Positions 21,660 to 33,100 of a stretch of 64,000 nt of DNA are shown in pieces. Source of the DNA: Aricia agestis (taxonomy: Eukaryota > Arthropoda > Insecta > Lepidoptera > Lycaenidae). Position 1 is the stretch's first letter; every line of letters begins with the position of its first letter. Both the position numbers and the translations under genes were made by a program. Where the stretch lies: assembly GCF_905147365.1 (NCBI RefSeq), contig NC_056415.1, positions 15,952,001 through 16,016,000 on the forward strand. Direction: 5' to 3'. The notes under the pieces were generated by a model, which was not told the origin of the DNA, did not search any database, and was given only the letters and a program-made list of their open reading frames with translations.

Positions 21660-21790
21660 CTTTTTATCAGGGCTAGCGAAGCGCGCTCTACTATTATATC
21701 CCACAACCTGTACATATTGTAGTACGCTCTACGGAAAAACTATCACGCCTATTGATTTGTGCTTTAATATAGTAATTTTTATTTATTTGA
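21660..21790 (+). repeat. Direct repeat, upstream copy
   Basis: ATATCCCACAACC, CTACGGAAAAACTATCACGC and TTGTGCTTTAATATAGTAAT recur at 22830-22945 in the same order and orientation, 1.15 kb downstream. Confidence 0.6.
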
Positions 21791-21799
21791 AGATGTGTT

Positions 21800-21960
21800 G
21801 CCGTGAGCAAAAATTTGTTTTTCGCGTGGGAACCTTACATTTTCTACAATAAAAGTATCCTATGTTCTTTCCCGGGATTCAAAGTATTTCCATACCAAAT
21901 TTCAGCAAAATTGCTTCAGTAGTTTGAGCGTAGACAGACACAGTTTGGCATTTATCCTAG
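21800..21960 (+). mobile_element. Family D copy
   Basis: TTCGCGTGGGAACCTTACAT through TTTCCATACCAAATTTCAGC; tail shortened to AGACAGACACAGTTTGGC. Confidence 0.55.
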
Positions 21961-22075
21961 TGATTAGTGAGCGATCTAGTGCTTAGTGTTGTGCTAGTCA
22001 TAGTGAATAAAGTCTTCAAGAGAGTCAGCAGGTCTTTCTCTCCGAATCCTTCGAACCCTAGCACGTAACAATATG
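21961..22075 (+). mobile_element. Possible LTR 3' portion
   Basis: AGTGAATAAAGTCTTCAAGA carries an AATAAA signal followed by CT-rich sequence and an end AGCACGTAACA. This is the usual look of an R/U5 segment. No partner LTR found. Confidence 0.3.
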
Positions 22076-22446
22076 GACTACGTGTCGAAATCAATTCGTT
22101 GCATACATAGACAATTCTTTACAGCTCCTTTTCACAATCGATTCACTTCAAATTTAATAAACAAAATATATCGTTTTAAACTCTATATACTCTTACACAT
22201 AATATAAACATATTTAGCTGTTCATTACTATGGATTTAAGCAGCTTTTTGGCTTTATCCCGCAACACGTCGGCGAAATATTCGGGGAATGGGCTCAAGCA
22301 TCGCGTCGCTCCACATTCGTGTCAGCGTTACACACTCGTTTCGTAAAGCAGCTCAAATTATGTTATAGGTCATACTAAAGTGTTACTATCAACATAAACT
22401 ATACAAGAATATAGTGTTATACGTTAAACTTATGGTGCTAGTAACA

Positions 22447-22779
22447 TTTTTTTTTTTATTAAATAAGGGGGCAAACGAGCAAACGAGTCACCTGATGGAA
22501 AGCAACTTCCGTCGCCCCTGGACACTCGCAGCATCAGAAGAGCTGCAGGTGCGTTGCCGGCCTTTTAAGAGGGAATAGGGTAATAGGGGAAGGTAGGGAT
22601 GTAAAAGGAACGGAATAAGGGAGGGTAGGGATGGGAATAGGGTAGCGGATTGGGCCTCCGGTAAACTCACTCACTCGGCGAAACACAGCGCAAGCGCTGT
22701 TTCACGCCGGTTTTCTGTGAGGACGTGGTATTTCTCCGGTCGAGCCGGCCCATTCGTGCCGAAGCATGGCTCTCCCACG
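22447..22779 (-). mobile_element. SINE-A, full length
   Basis: Poly(T) at 22449-22457 through the GGGAATAGGG core and CGGTCGAGCCGGCCCATTCG to the 5' end GAAGCATGGCTCTCCCACGT. Confidence 0.8.
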
Positions 22780-22804
22780 TCTGAAGTGCCTGCTAATCTG
22801 CAGT

Positions 22805-22945
22805 GCCAGCTAAGCGAGCCCTAGTATATCCCACAACCAAAGAATATATTATTCACTATGCCACAACAGAGCACTTTTGTGGTACACTTTACGGAAAAAA
22901 CTATCAAGCCTATTCATTTGTGCTTTAACATAGTAATTTTTATTA
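22805..22945 (+). repeat. Direct repeat, downstream copy
   Basis: Partner of 21660-21790. Its end forms the left arm of the hairpin at 22936. Confidence 0.55.
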
Positions 22946-22983
22946 ATATGTAGATGTGTTATCATCTACATATTAATAAAAAT
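22936..22983. repeat. Perfect 21-bp-arm snapback
   Basis: Arms 22936-22956 and 22963-22983 around TGTTAT. The left arm belongs to the direct repeat; the right arm is its inverted copy. Confidence 0.85.
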
Positions 22984-23687
22984 CCCCTAAAGGTAAACCA
23001 AGCAGAAAAACTAAAGCTCGGCTTTTAGTTATTAATACGCGAAATATCTTCGCCGTTACAGTAATAATATACTTTAATAGGCTTGATGACTATCTTTTTT
23101 TCCTTATTGGAAATTGAAAGACCCTTAAAAAATAGAAACATCGCTAAAAGAATGACTCTGATAGCTTAAAAATTCACCAAGATATGACAATTCATTCATC
23201 TCATAAAATAGACCTGCCCGAAACGCTCCATACAAAGTGCTACGAAAGACTGACGTCACTCTTTCGTAGTTTGAACGCATCGGGAGAGAACTTTGCTCGG
23301 TAGGTATATTAAATATTGCGTTTATGAAAGTAGTTTCATAACAAAAGTCGCTTTTAATTGCATAAGTTATCGATTGGTATACAAATATTAAGAAATTTAA
23401 TTGACAAAAAAATCGACGTGATTATCTAACTTTGAAGGCGCATAACAAAAAAAAATAAAAATGCTATTGAGCTGTAATTTCGGAAACACTTATTTTTCAC
23501 CGTGATTTCTTTATTTTATTAACAAAATTTGCTAATCTTTGACCTTTTCATCATCCCTATTAAAGTAATATTGGAACGCGAGGGTATGGCGGCAACACCG
23601 CGAGACCACAAGCAATTGTATGTAAATGACAGCGCGACCGCGCCACTATTTAAATAAATCGTTACGTACGATTGTGATCCCGATGTG
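22984..23687. other. Gene-free; small hairpin at 23240-23269
   Basis: CTACGAAAGA and TCTTTCGTAG flank a TGACGTCA centre; possibly a MITE core. Otherwise nothing assigned. Confidence 0.4.
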
Positions 23688-24050
23688 TTTTTTATTTTTA
23701 TTTTTATGAAAATATAAGGGGGCAAACAAGCAAACGGGTCACCTGATGGAAAGCAACTTCCGTCGTCCATGGACACTCGCAGCATCAGAAGAGCTTCAGG
23801 TGCGTTGCCGGCCTTTTAAGAGGGAATAGGGTAATAGGGGAGGGTAGGGAAGGGAAGAAAGGAGAGTAGGGAAGGAAATAGGCTCCCCTATTACGGTACG
23901 GAAGGGAAAATGGTAGGGGATTGGGCCTCCGGTAAACTCACTCACTCGGCGAAACACAAGCAAGCGCTGTTTCACGCTGGTTTTCTGTGAGCCCGTGGTA
24001 TTTCTCTGGTCGAGCCGGCTCATTCGTGCCGAAGCATGGCTCTCTCACGT
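23688..24050 (-). mobile_element. SINE-A, full length with expanded core
   Basis: Longer GGGAAGGGAA-rich core than other copies, including CTATTACGGTACGG; 5' end GAAGCATGGCTCTCTCACGT. Confidence 0.8.
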
Positions 24051-25419
24051 CAAACGGTTTTGCATCCAAAATGCGGGTTCGCGCGTATAAATTCAGCCTT
24101 ACCATGATCTCTATTCGTCAGAGCGTTTAGGTACATCGCCATTCGCCACGCCAACATGCCATACATCTCGAAGCCTATTTGGCTACACACCGAACATCGT
24201 TGCTACCGAATCACATAGCCGGTTGTCCGTGGTCTAACCGGGTTTATTTATTAGGCACACACAACAGGCATTTGAAGACGTGAGAAGACGAAGTGGGTAA
24301 GTATCAATTTGTAAATGTTCGTTTTTTGCATAAATGGCTTTAACACCGGAAAATGATTTGATATCAAAAAAATGTGCATCTTGTGTATAGCCAGATATTA
24401 TATTTGCTAGATGATGAATAAGGTAAGGTATAAGGTTTTGCACAATCGAATTATAAGATAAAAATTAGTAATTAGTAATGTTATAAAATGTTAGTTATCC
24501 ACTCCATTCGTTTACTTCTTCATTGTAGTGGTTGTAGTAGTTAGACTACACACTAGAGACATCTGTAGTAGTTACGAGTACGTTGCCAAACACTTCCAGT
24601 AAACGAGCCACAGGCTGTTTGCGTTTATTTTGCCTCTGATAGAAGCTTTATGCTAACTATACATAAGGATCACTGTCATAGATACTCCTTAATTAAATAA
24701 TTCGGTGGATGATGCGCCATGCTTTAAACTTTTATCACAGTTATCTACACTCATTACTCAATACTCATATTATTAAGTTTGTATAAATAAAAATAAAAAA
24801 CATTTGCTCTCGGACTTGGCTGTTTTTCGCTTTTGTATAGGTTTTCCCATACAAAAACAAAGCTTGTCATGTTTTTCTGAAATTGTTTTGCTTTGAATGC
24901 GAAGACGTCGTGTGCTTCTGTCCATCTATTTTTAAGGTATTCATTTAAAGTGCTGAATCGATTTGGATAAATCCGTTTCATCAAGTTAGTAGAGTTCCCG
25001 AGCAATTCACGAATTTAAAAATATATTCTCGTTTACTATACTGCAGTGCTCGGCGAAACATGGCGGTAGCGATCAGTGTCCTTTTTAGTCTAGGCGCTAA
25101 ATGAAAAATGCTCGTACTGTATTTAGAAGATTTGAGAATAAAATTTACCTCTTATAAAACACATTATTACAAATTCATCGGAAAACCTCTTGGTAACTCT
25201 TAGAATGATAATCTCCAACTTTTTATGAGTTCGAAGTGATATGCTTCATATTCGGTTCACTTTGAGTATGCAAAATACGATATCGCCCTTAGACTATGAA
25301 CATCTGACACTTCCTTGTCAATCGCGATTTCAATGACCGCTACTGTCTCGAATCTCGATTCCTCGAGTACACCATAACAACAAAATTTCATTAAGTACAT
25401 CATCATCATAATATTAATA
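24051..25419. other. Gene-free; half MITE near 24275
   Basis: GACGTGAGAAGACGAAGTGG-GTAAGTA at 24278 is a diverged end of the MITE at 26625-26820. Frames at 24234-24443 and 24754-25005 (minus) show no domain. GGCGAAACATGGCGGTAGCG at 25053 is unassigned. Confidence 0.4.
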
Positions 25420-25640
25420 CGCTAACGAAAAACTTTGTAACCCTTTTTACGAAAAATGGGGAAACGTAGGTGCATGAAATTTTGCACAGTTATAGTTTAT
25501 ATGGTGAAGGAGTGCATCGAACTAATATTATTTTGAAATTATGCTTTTATCATACATTTTTTAACAAATAAATCATTACACACACTACAACACACACACA
25601 TGAGAAATGACAGATTTTTGAATGACAAGCCTATACATAA

Positions 25641-26145
25641 AATAAATAAAAAATGTTTTATTTCTAAGTAGATTTTAAGAAAATACTTTCAGAATGTTAA
25701 TATTAGCTACGGTGCCTACCACCGGTTCGGGAACTATCCCGGCGAGAAGAACCGGCGTAAGAAACTCGCACGGGGCCCACTTTTTTTACCAAAAAAAGTG
25801 AGGTAAAAAAATTAATCTTTTAAAATAAAATTTACAATGCTGTAACTTAAAATTATACAATGTCAACATACATACATAGTAAGTCATGTACAATAATGTA
25901 GAAGTAGCCTTGTAAGCAGCCATCCTACTCCCAAGATGTGCCATCGTTTATGAAATCATTGACCTTATAATAGGCTTTGGCACTGACTACTTTCTTAAAT
26001 TTATTAATGGAAAGATTTTGAACGTTTTCTGGGATTTTATTGAAAAGGCGTATACATTGATTGACCTTTAAAAGATTTACTGACTTTACTAAGTCTGATC
26101 TGAATGAAATTTACATATATTTTTTCTAACTTTTTCTAACATGTA
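25641..26145 (-). mobile_element. 5'-truncated non-LTR retrotransposon 3' end
   Basis: Insertion inside family L. Compared with the empty copy near 33826 (ATTCGTATGTATAGGCTTGT), the junctions share a short ACAT-type duplication. It contains the C-terminus of reverse transcriptase and a 3' UTR with ACCACCGGTTCGGGAACTAT and CACGGGGCCCAC. Confidence 0.75.
25925..26105 (-). pseudogene. Reverse-transcriptase C-terminus (Jockey/CR1-like)
   Basis: The minus strand reads RLFNKIPENVQNLSINKFKK, then KAYYKVNDFIND-GTSWE and a stop at 25925-25927. The FNKIPE / KFKK / KAYY / NDF signature is the usual end of insect Jockey/CR1-type polymerase ORFs. An in-frame stop lies just upstream and the rest of the ORF is absent. 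About 58 codons remain. Confidence 0.75.
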
Positions 26146-26624
26146 TTACATACGAATTATACTCTTTTATTTATGGTTGAAGTCTGTTGACAACAAGTTG
26201 ACAAATTGAAAATGGATTAAGAATAGTTTTTTTATTGAATCTTAGATACTATTAGACAATGCTTACACAGCCCGTCTGAGATCGGCTAAGTTCCAGAGAC
26301 AAGAGTTGAAAAAAATGATAAAGTCAATATTTTTTACAAAATATAGGTAGTAGTCCTAATGTCGTTGCAACTAAGGTCGAATTTCGACCATTGGGCGATC
26401 TCTAGTTATATTAAATCATCGATAAATTTTATCATTGGTTTATTCGACATAATAATTATCACTTCTCATTATCCGGTTTCATTGCGATCGCGAATTGAGG
26501 TTTCCATCCCGTATTTATCATGAGATACTCGGCGAGACAGACTGACAGGTAAATACAATTACAACCAGAAGAATTTCGATGCTGAATGCTGATCACATCA
26601 TGCAGAATTAACATAAATTTGACT

Positions 26625-26820
26625 ATAAAAGACGTGAGTGGATGAAGCGGGTAAGTAATAATTTAAAAACTATCGTTTTTTTTGCATGAATGGAGGCTTT
26701 CGGACCGGGAAAATGATTTAAAATAAAAAATAAGTGGATTGTACAAATTATAAAAAAATGAGTTACCGCACTTATGTTGTAAAATGTTACTTACCCGGTT
26801 CGTCCACTCATGGCTTTTAT
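26625..26820. mobile_element. MITE, GAGTGG...GGGTAAGTAA ends
   Basis: ATAAAAGACGTGAGTGGATG-AAGCGGGTAAGTAA at the left mirrors TTACTTACCCGGTTCGTCCA-CTCATGGCTTTTAT at the right. Diverged half copy near 24278. Confidence 0.7.
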
Positions 26821-27033
26821 TATCAGGAATAAATTTTATACCATTAAACAATTGTACTTGATATTTTTAAGGTTCTTTAGCCAATAAAGCCTGTGCCTCA
26901 TTATAAAGAGTCGATGTCGATTCATCCGTCCTTTAGCCATCCGTGCGAGTTTAATGGATCTATATACCTACTGGCATCTGCCCCAATCTGAAACTTAATA
27001 TATTATTTACTTGACACGTTTTGCCATCTATAG

Positions 27034-27278
27034 CATAGTAAAAGGAGGGGTAGTAAGTGATATTCATACAAAGGCACCGCGCGCGGCTTGTATGTGTGCG
27101 CCATAGTATCAATGCGTCACCGCACACAACAAAATCTCGGCCAGTTTAGCTTTGTGGGTGCCGCCGAGATTTTGTTGTGTGCGGTACGTGGCGACGCATT
27201 GACACTATGGCGCACACATACAAGCCGCGCGCGGTGCCTTTGTATGAAGATAATATACTTACCCTCCTTTTACTATGT
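27034..27278. mobile_element. 245-bp fold-back element
   Basis: CATAGTAAAAGGAGGGGTAG to GCACACAACAAAATCTCGG pairs almost fully with its complement after a ~25-base centre (27132-27157). CTATAG stands on both sides (27028-27033, 27279-27284). An 84-aa frame inside is a by-product. Confidence 0.8.
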
Positions 27279-27363
27279 CTATAGTTCCTTGACGCTCCTT
27301 ATTGCATTATCCTCATGCAATACATTTCCACATTTCTGTTAGCGGTTTTTCTTGTTACTTCTC

Positions 27364-27460
27364 AGGGTCAATTATTGAGACCGCAAGGCGACGCGTAGAC
27401 GCATATTTTATAAATTTGTATGGATTTGACGTAAGATTTGAAAGATTTTCAAGACGGAAT
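27364..27460 (+). repeat. Half copy of the AGGGTCAATT MITE
   Basis: AGGGTCAATTATTGAGACCG-CAAGGCGACGCGTAGACGCA; right half missing. Confidence 0.6.
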
Positions 27461-27769
27461 TTGTTTTGAATTTTAAAGGTTGTTTTCAGTCTATCGTAAG
27501 GACTTCAAAATGTTCAAAATGAACAACAAATATTTCGTAATAAATAACAAGCAAACAATTCGTTATCGACGAGTTGAGAGACAAAAGACGACGCTATCTC
27601 GTAACACGAGTATAACTTCTTCGTAGACGATAGAATTGAATTTCGGAAGATAAAATTATTTCCAACAAATACAGAATTCTTCGAACAAACTGATAAATAA
27701 GATAATCCTAGTCGTTGATTTAAAACACGCTGTATGTATGAACAGTACATTTTGCCCATTAATTTCCCA

Positions 27770-27878
27770 GGACTAAAACTATATCATCAGCACAAAATTT
27801 CTTTCACATCGGTATATTGGCTAAAGATTAAAGAGGTCACAGAGAAACAAACACACTTTTGCATTTATAATAATACTA
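27770..27878 (+). mobile_element. Family D tail fragment
   Basis: AAAGAGGTCACAGAGAAACA and CACTTTTGCATTTATAATAA. Confidence 0.45.
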
Positions 27879-28375
27879 GACGTTCCACGCGGCTTCGCCC
27901 GCGTACATTTATTATATAATATACTAACTGGTGCCCGCGACTTTGTCCGCGTCAGCATAGTAAATCACGTCCCAAGTATTATTTTTCAAAAATATATACA
28001 ATGTACAGAATTGAGTTTCCTACGATTTTATTATATGTATAGATTTCACAGACAAATTAGTCCACAAAATATAGCCTATGATCGTTCATGTGGTCTACTT
28101 CTTATCTGTGCCAAATAACAGAAAAATTGCACTAGTCGTTTGTGAGATAAGCCTTTTCAAATAATTTCCTCCGTTTTTTCAATATTTTCTTCTATTTCTT
28201 CGCTCCTATTAATCTTAGCGTGATAAAATATAGCCTATAGCTTTCCTCGATAAATAAGCTACCAAACAGTGAAAGAATTTTTCAAATCGGACCGTCAGTT
28301 CCGGAGATTAGCGCGTTCAAACAAACAAACAAACAAACTCTTTCGCTTTATATTATTATAATGTAATATAATAAT
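27879..28375 (-). mobile_element. Family H repeat, reverse copy
   Basis: ACTAGACGTTCCACGCGGCT-TCGCCCGCGT start and GAGATTAGCGCGTTCAAACA end, with ACTGGTGCCCGCGACTTTGT at 27934 from a related element embedded. Confidence 0.65.
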
Positions 28376-28399
28376 ATATAATATAATAATAATATATAA

Positions 28400-28645
28400 T
28401 ACGAGCTTTTGCCCGCGGCTTCGCTCGCGTTAAGAAGTATTATTATATACAAACTTTCATCCCCTATTTGAACCCCTTGGGGTTGGAATTTATCAAAATC
28501 CTATCTTAACGGATGCTTACGTCATAACATCTACCTGCATGCCAAATTTCAACCCGATCCGTCCAGTGGTTTGGGCTGTGCGTTGATAGATCACTATGTC
28601 AATCAGTCAGTCAGTCACCTTTGAGTTTTATATATATAGATAGAA
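28400..28645 (+). mobile_element. GCCCGCGGCTTCGCTCGCG retroposon tail
   Basis: TTTTGCCCGCGGCTTCGCTC, TGAACCCCTTGGGGTTGG, CATGCCAAATTTCAACCCGA-TCCGTCCAGTGG and CAGTCAGTCAGTCACCTTTG-AGTTTTATATATATAGAT. RTE-like by appearance. Abuts the 5' end of SINE-C. Confidence 0.6.
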
Positions 28646-28656
28646 TTTTTATTAAC

Positions 28657-29025
28657 GCCTCCGTGGTCTAGTGGTTAGAGCGTCGCTCTCGACTCCGGAG
28701 GTCGTGGGTTCGAATCCCGCGTTGGAAACATGTTATTTCCAAGTTTGGTTAGGACAATGCAGGCTGATCACCTGATTGTCTGACAAGTAAGATGATCCAT
28801 GCGTCGGATGGGCATGTAAAAAGTCGGTCCTGCGCCTGATCTCTCGCCAGTCGTGTCGGTCTTCCGTCCCACTGGGTTATGAGAGTAAAGGAATAGAGAG
28901 TGCTCTTGTGTACTGCGCACACTTGGGCACTATAAAATTACTCCTGCGTACCTGGTCTGGTTTCAATGAAACCGGCCACCGTCACCGAAACCGGTGTGGG
29001 GAGTATTATTATTATTATTATTATA
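28657..29025 (+). mobile_element. tRNA-derived SINE-C, full length
   Basis: The tRNA-like head GCCTCCGTGGTCTAGTGGTT has an A box (28664-28680) and a B box GGTTCGAATCC (28707-28717). A body with GGCTGATCACCTGATTGTCT, AAAAGTCGGTCCTGCGCCTG, GTGTACTGCGCACACTTGGG and TGAAACCGGCCACCGTCACC follows, ending in an ATT repeat. It lacks a tRNA 3' acceptor half, so it is a SINE, not a tRNA gene. Rearranged copy at 60725; tail arrays at 36983-37745. Confidence 0.88.
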
Positions 29026-29860
29026 TAGATAGAAAGATTATTAATATGGATTATGGATGTTGTTGTTTTACTTATTTTTGTTGTGTTTATTGTATGATTT
29101 AAGCAGCACTTGTTATAAGAAACAGTATCTGAAACTTTGAGTATGTTTTCATGTTATTAAACTTTTTCATAAAACGGTGATTTACATGTTCCGTTTTTCT
29201 GAAGTTAATTTATCTTCAGACTTGTTTTCTTCAGTTTCTCATCAAGAAGAAGTTGAGTTACGTTTTCATGAGACTTTCTGAGGCTTACAAACTTACGTTC
29301 ATTAACATTTTAACAAGTTCCAACCCACGGCTTCACTCGTGTTGAACGGATAGTTAACCCCAGCTATTAATGCTACGTTTGTGAAGTTTTTATGACGGAG
29401 GTTTATATTTTGGATAGCTTTTTTTATTGTGTTAGAAATCAGCCAATAAATAGTTGTATAGTGAATACATAAACAGTCAGAAAATAAAACAAGCCCTCAT
29501 CTGTTTCCCAGACAATTTATTTTAAAATTAAGAGTTTGTTTATTTGTAATTTAATTTTCGTAAATTTCTTTCGATTATAATTTTATATTTCTTTAATACA
29601 AGAACACTATTGTCTCGAACCCAAATATCAGAACCCAATTCCAAATAAGTTAATTGAAATCCCTACTCACAAAAAAAAAACACGAAATACAAGCAATTAA
29701 TAGACAATTATCTTTTCAATTGTGAAAATAAAGCTTTCGAACGGAAATAAACACTTAGGTGTTGAAGACAAAAGAATTCTCTAGAAAATAGTGCGGCTCC
29801 ATCTTCTATTATTCTCCATTCTTTGTTTTACTAAGTGCTCATGATGGAATCGTTATTATT
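29026..29860. other. Gene-free, AT-rich
   Basis: CCCACGGCTTCACTCGTGTT at 29324 is an eroded retroposon head. Nothing else recognised. Confidence 0.4.
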
Positions 29861-30200
29861 TACCAGATGACGCCCACAAATCTGTTGGCCGAAATTCATT
29901 TTGCGCAGGAACTGTACATTTTTTCGGGATAAAAACTATCCTTTATCCTGCCTCAGTTCTTAAAATATCTCTATACCAAATTTCATCACTATCGGTTCAC
30001 CGGTTTCAGAGTAAATCATTAAACATTATCGCGCTGGAATTTTTAATTTTTTCGGGTTAAAAACATTCATCTTAATTCCTTTCCCAGGACTCTAATTATT
30101 TGCATATCTTATATTATCAAACTTTATTAAAATCGGTTTAACGTTAAGCGTGATAAGGTAACAGACAGACAGACTTTCGCATTTATAATATTTAGTATGA
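29861..30200 (+). mobile_element. Two family D copies in tandem
   Basis: First copy 29865-30010 (ATGACGCCCACAAATCTGTT to CGGTTTCAGAG). The second, 30025-30200, lacks the head and ends AACAGACAGACAGACTTTCG. Confidence 0.55.
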
Positions 30201-32534
30201 ATTCTTTGTTTAACTAAGTGCTCATGATGATCTCGTTATTTTTTATGGGCCGCTCGGGGAGACGGATGGGCATATCTATCAAAACGGCTTAGCGCTCCTT
30301 CGCCTTGGGATTTGTCGTTAAATATCTCTGATGTTGGAGAAACATGCCGTGATTGATCGCGCTGTTAGGGCTATTACGATGCCCAATAAAAATGGCGGTC
30401 AATTTTCGAAATAGAAAACATCACTCTCGCTTGAAAACATAATACAATGTCTGTGACAGCAAAAAATACAGGAAACTGCGTAACATTTAGTTGTAGGTAT
30501 AAAATAATTAACATAAATAAAATAAAAATAAAAAAATGGGAGAAATCCATTATAAAAAAAATATTTTTGTAAATGAGTTTATTCGATCACTACAAATTTT
30601 ACAAGCTGCAGTTACTTGAGGTTTCTCTAAATTAAGACGCCAGACATCTAGACAACACTGTGACGTGACCGTGAGGATTTGATCCCGTGAAGTTTGAAAG
30701 ATTAATGATCTAGCAAGGAAACAAAGGCAAGTCTTGTCTCTCTGCTGTTTTGTGCAGCGCTTTCTTGTCTACACAATACGTGTTTATAATATGCTAAGTT
30801 GTGTTTGAATCGCTTTTCTCTTCTAAGTATAACGTAGAAAGTAAAAACATTATTTAGCAAAAATGTTGATAGTTAGATTTTCTTTTAGAGCAAATAAATG
30901 AATTGAATTGAATCAAATCAAATAAAAAGTGTAACATTAAGCTGATGCTTCCTTACCGGAAGTGATTTGAGCATTACGTTACAGTACTACCTGACTGACG
31001 AGCATTCGCTTGTAAATTGTAATCTAACATTATAATCGATATAGATTCGACTTTGAAAATTGCATCCCATAGCAAGCTGACTTTACTGTCACGTAGCATT
31101 GATGTTACATATGTGTGTAGATGGTGATTGATACTTAATGTGATGTTGGGTAAGGAAACGCAGTCAGATCGATCACCAGTGTATTAAACTCATATTAACT
31201 TACTACAAGAACAAGTTACAATAGGCACAACTTGCCTCCGTCCTTTAAGAGCGCATATGACCCTAACTTGACTACATACTTTAACCTAGATCTCAAAATC
31301 TGTAAGGTCTAGAAAACAGATTTTTTGACACAAGTAACTTCAGTTCATAAAGATTAAATGCTCAAGACGAAAACACAATTACTCAAAAAATGCTCGATAG
31401 TTTCTTTTTTACAAAAAATCTTGTTTTAGATACATTTTTGCTTGGATCTTCGAAGTTTGCTGTCTTTTCTTTAATATTTTTTAATATCTAAAAAGGTATT
31501 GATAAAACCTAAATTTGCTCAAAACACTTTTTTCATAATCATTATAGTTCGTCTTTTATTCAAGTAAAACTAACTCGGCGATGATTCCGCGCCGTCCTTT
31601 TTCACCTGGCATATGAAAGACGGGCGTGAGTGTGAAGAGAGAAGGACGATGTTTGATTTTTTAGAGTCAGGTGAGCTCTTAACAACTCTCAATTAGGACT
31701 ATGCGTACATCTCTACAGATAGATTGGGACTAACTCTATACATTTGAAACATCTTATTTATACCCCGGCTTGCACCCTTCAATACTTATTTCCCACGCTA
31801 TCAAAACAACAACAGGTGGTAAACCAAATCAACACAGTAAACAATTCTTAAAAATGCACAATAGTATCATAAAACGTCGGCTCGCCTTTATAATATTCTA
31901 AATATTAAATAACTATTATCTTAACTCAAAAACAAGATCATAAATCGTCGGCATCTATTTTAAAAACATCAATAATAAAAAGGGCTTAATATTTTAACTA
32001 ATTTCTAACAATAACTTTATATTATTTATGGCCCTGTTTACATCTTACGGCTACTTCAAAGAACAAGGCAACAATGGACATTGGACAATGGCTAGTAAAA
32101 AGTAATTCTTAACATCAAAACTTAAAAACAACAACAACCGTGTACTCTTACCTAATCCAGGATTTCCACGATCCTACACTTATGTAATGCGCGACTCTGT
32201 AACGTTACATTACAAGCGAATGCTCCCGGTGAGGTAGCACCATTCGTGAAACTCTTAACACGCTAAAAAGTATTATTTTATATTTTCATCTTAATGAGAG
32301 AATACAATACAATTTTCCGTAATATTATACTCGCCGCACACAAGGAGCGGTTGAGACAGTGCCGTATTTAGCTAGCGAGGGGCCCCTAGCATATTATGAC
32401 GCGTACCTCCTTTCAATTCTCTAGTTTTACTTTCAATTCTCTAGTTTACGACTAAGGTAGTTAGTAGAGAAACGTTTATTCCGAAATTTCTATAGCAAAA
32501 ACTATAAAAGAGCTGATTTTACTGCGCTTCAAAA
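30201..32534. other. Longest repeat-poor stretch; no gene recognised
   Basis: GAGCATTCGCTTGTAA occurs at 31002 (+) and, inverted, near 32218, with weaker similarity around it. A 20-bp duplication (TTTCAATTCTCTAGTTT) lies at 32410-32448. On the minus strand, GGATTAG|GTAAGAGTAC near 32150 looks like a splice donor, but no coding frame supports an exon. Confidence 0.4.
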
Positions 32535-32814
32535 TATCTATAATAATATATCTATGGACGCTTCACACCACGTCAGTCTGGCCCCGTGCTAAGTACCTGA
32601 AGGACTTGTGTTACAGGTACCAGACAACGGAAATATATTTAATACTTTTATACTATACATATATTTAAGATTTTTATTATATCATACACATATTTAATAC
32701 ACATCCATGACCCAGGAACATTGAAAAACTTTTTGTTCCATCGGCGGGATTCGAACCCGCGACCCCCGGCTTGAGTTGCCACACACTCTAACCATTGAGC
32801 CACGGAGGTCGTCA
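32535..32814 (-). mobile_element. tRNA-derived SINE-B, full length
   Basis: Minus-strand head TGACGACCTCCGTGGCTCAA-TGGTTAGAG (A box), B box GGTTCGAATCC and body GTTCCTGGGTCATGGATGTG. The tail has GGGCCAGACTGACGTGGTGT-GAAGCGTCC and a TAT repeat. The 96-aa frame across it is a familiar SINE artefact. Confidence 0.85.
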
Positions 32815-32892
32815 CGGAAAAAATATTCTGACACGTCAGATTTTTTTTAATGTGAGTTTTATGACCCACCCCGCTTGCCCATCGTTTAGATA

Positions 32893-33100
32893 TAAAGGTG
32901 GCTTTACGATCTTTGCTGCAAGCAACAGCGACCGACATTTTTCTAGCGACCCATGCTGCTCTGTTATGGTATAGAGTAAAATGAAACCTATAGCCTAGGC
33001 CCTAGGTCATGAAGTGGCATTTTATTTGAAGTTTTGTCGGTCGCAGTCGATTGAGCGCGTGGGTCCCTACCTACGGACCTTGTAGCGCTACCTACATGAG
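32893..33100. mobile_element. Family K copy, diverged
   Basis: TAAAGGTGGCTTTACGATCT with CAAGCAACAGCGACCGAC, AAAATGAAACCTATAGCCTA, and right arm TTTTGTCGGTCGCAGTCGAT. Confidence 0.55.

Larger units (their letters stand above)
25420..26410 (+). mobile_element. CTAGAGATCGCCCAATGG repeat (family L), interrupted
   Basis: 25420-25640 and 26146-26410 together match the minus-strand copy at 33592-34703. Shared blocks: AAAAATGGGGAAACGTAGGT, GGAGTGCATCGAACT, ACAAGCCTATACAT, ATACGAATTATACTCTTTTA and CCATTGGGCGATCTCTAGTT. A non-LTR 3' end sits between the halves. Confidence 0.7.

Noticed and set aside
21961..22075. Full LTR retrotransposon
   Set aside because: Only one LTR-like end was found, with no partner LTR, PBS or coding sequence.
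28657..28730. Apparent tRNA gene with A and B boxes
   Set aside because: There is no acceptor-stem closure and a SINE-C body follows; it is a SINE head.
32648..32938. 96-aa minus frame with SVAQWLE and GRGFESRR
   Set aside because: This is the translated tRNA-like head of SINE-B, a frequent database artefact.
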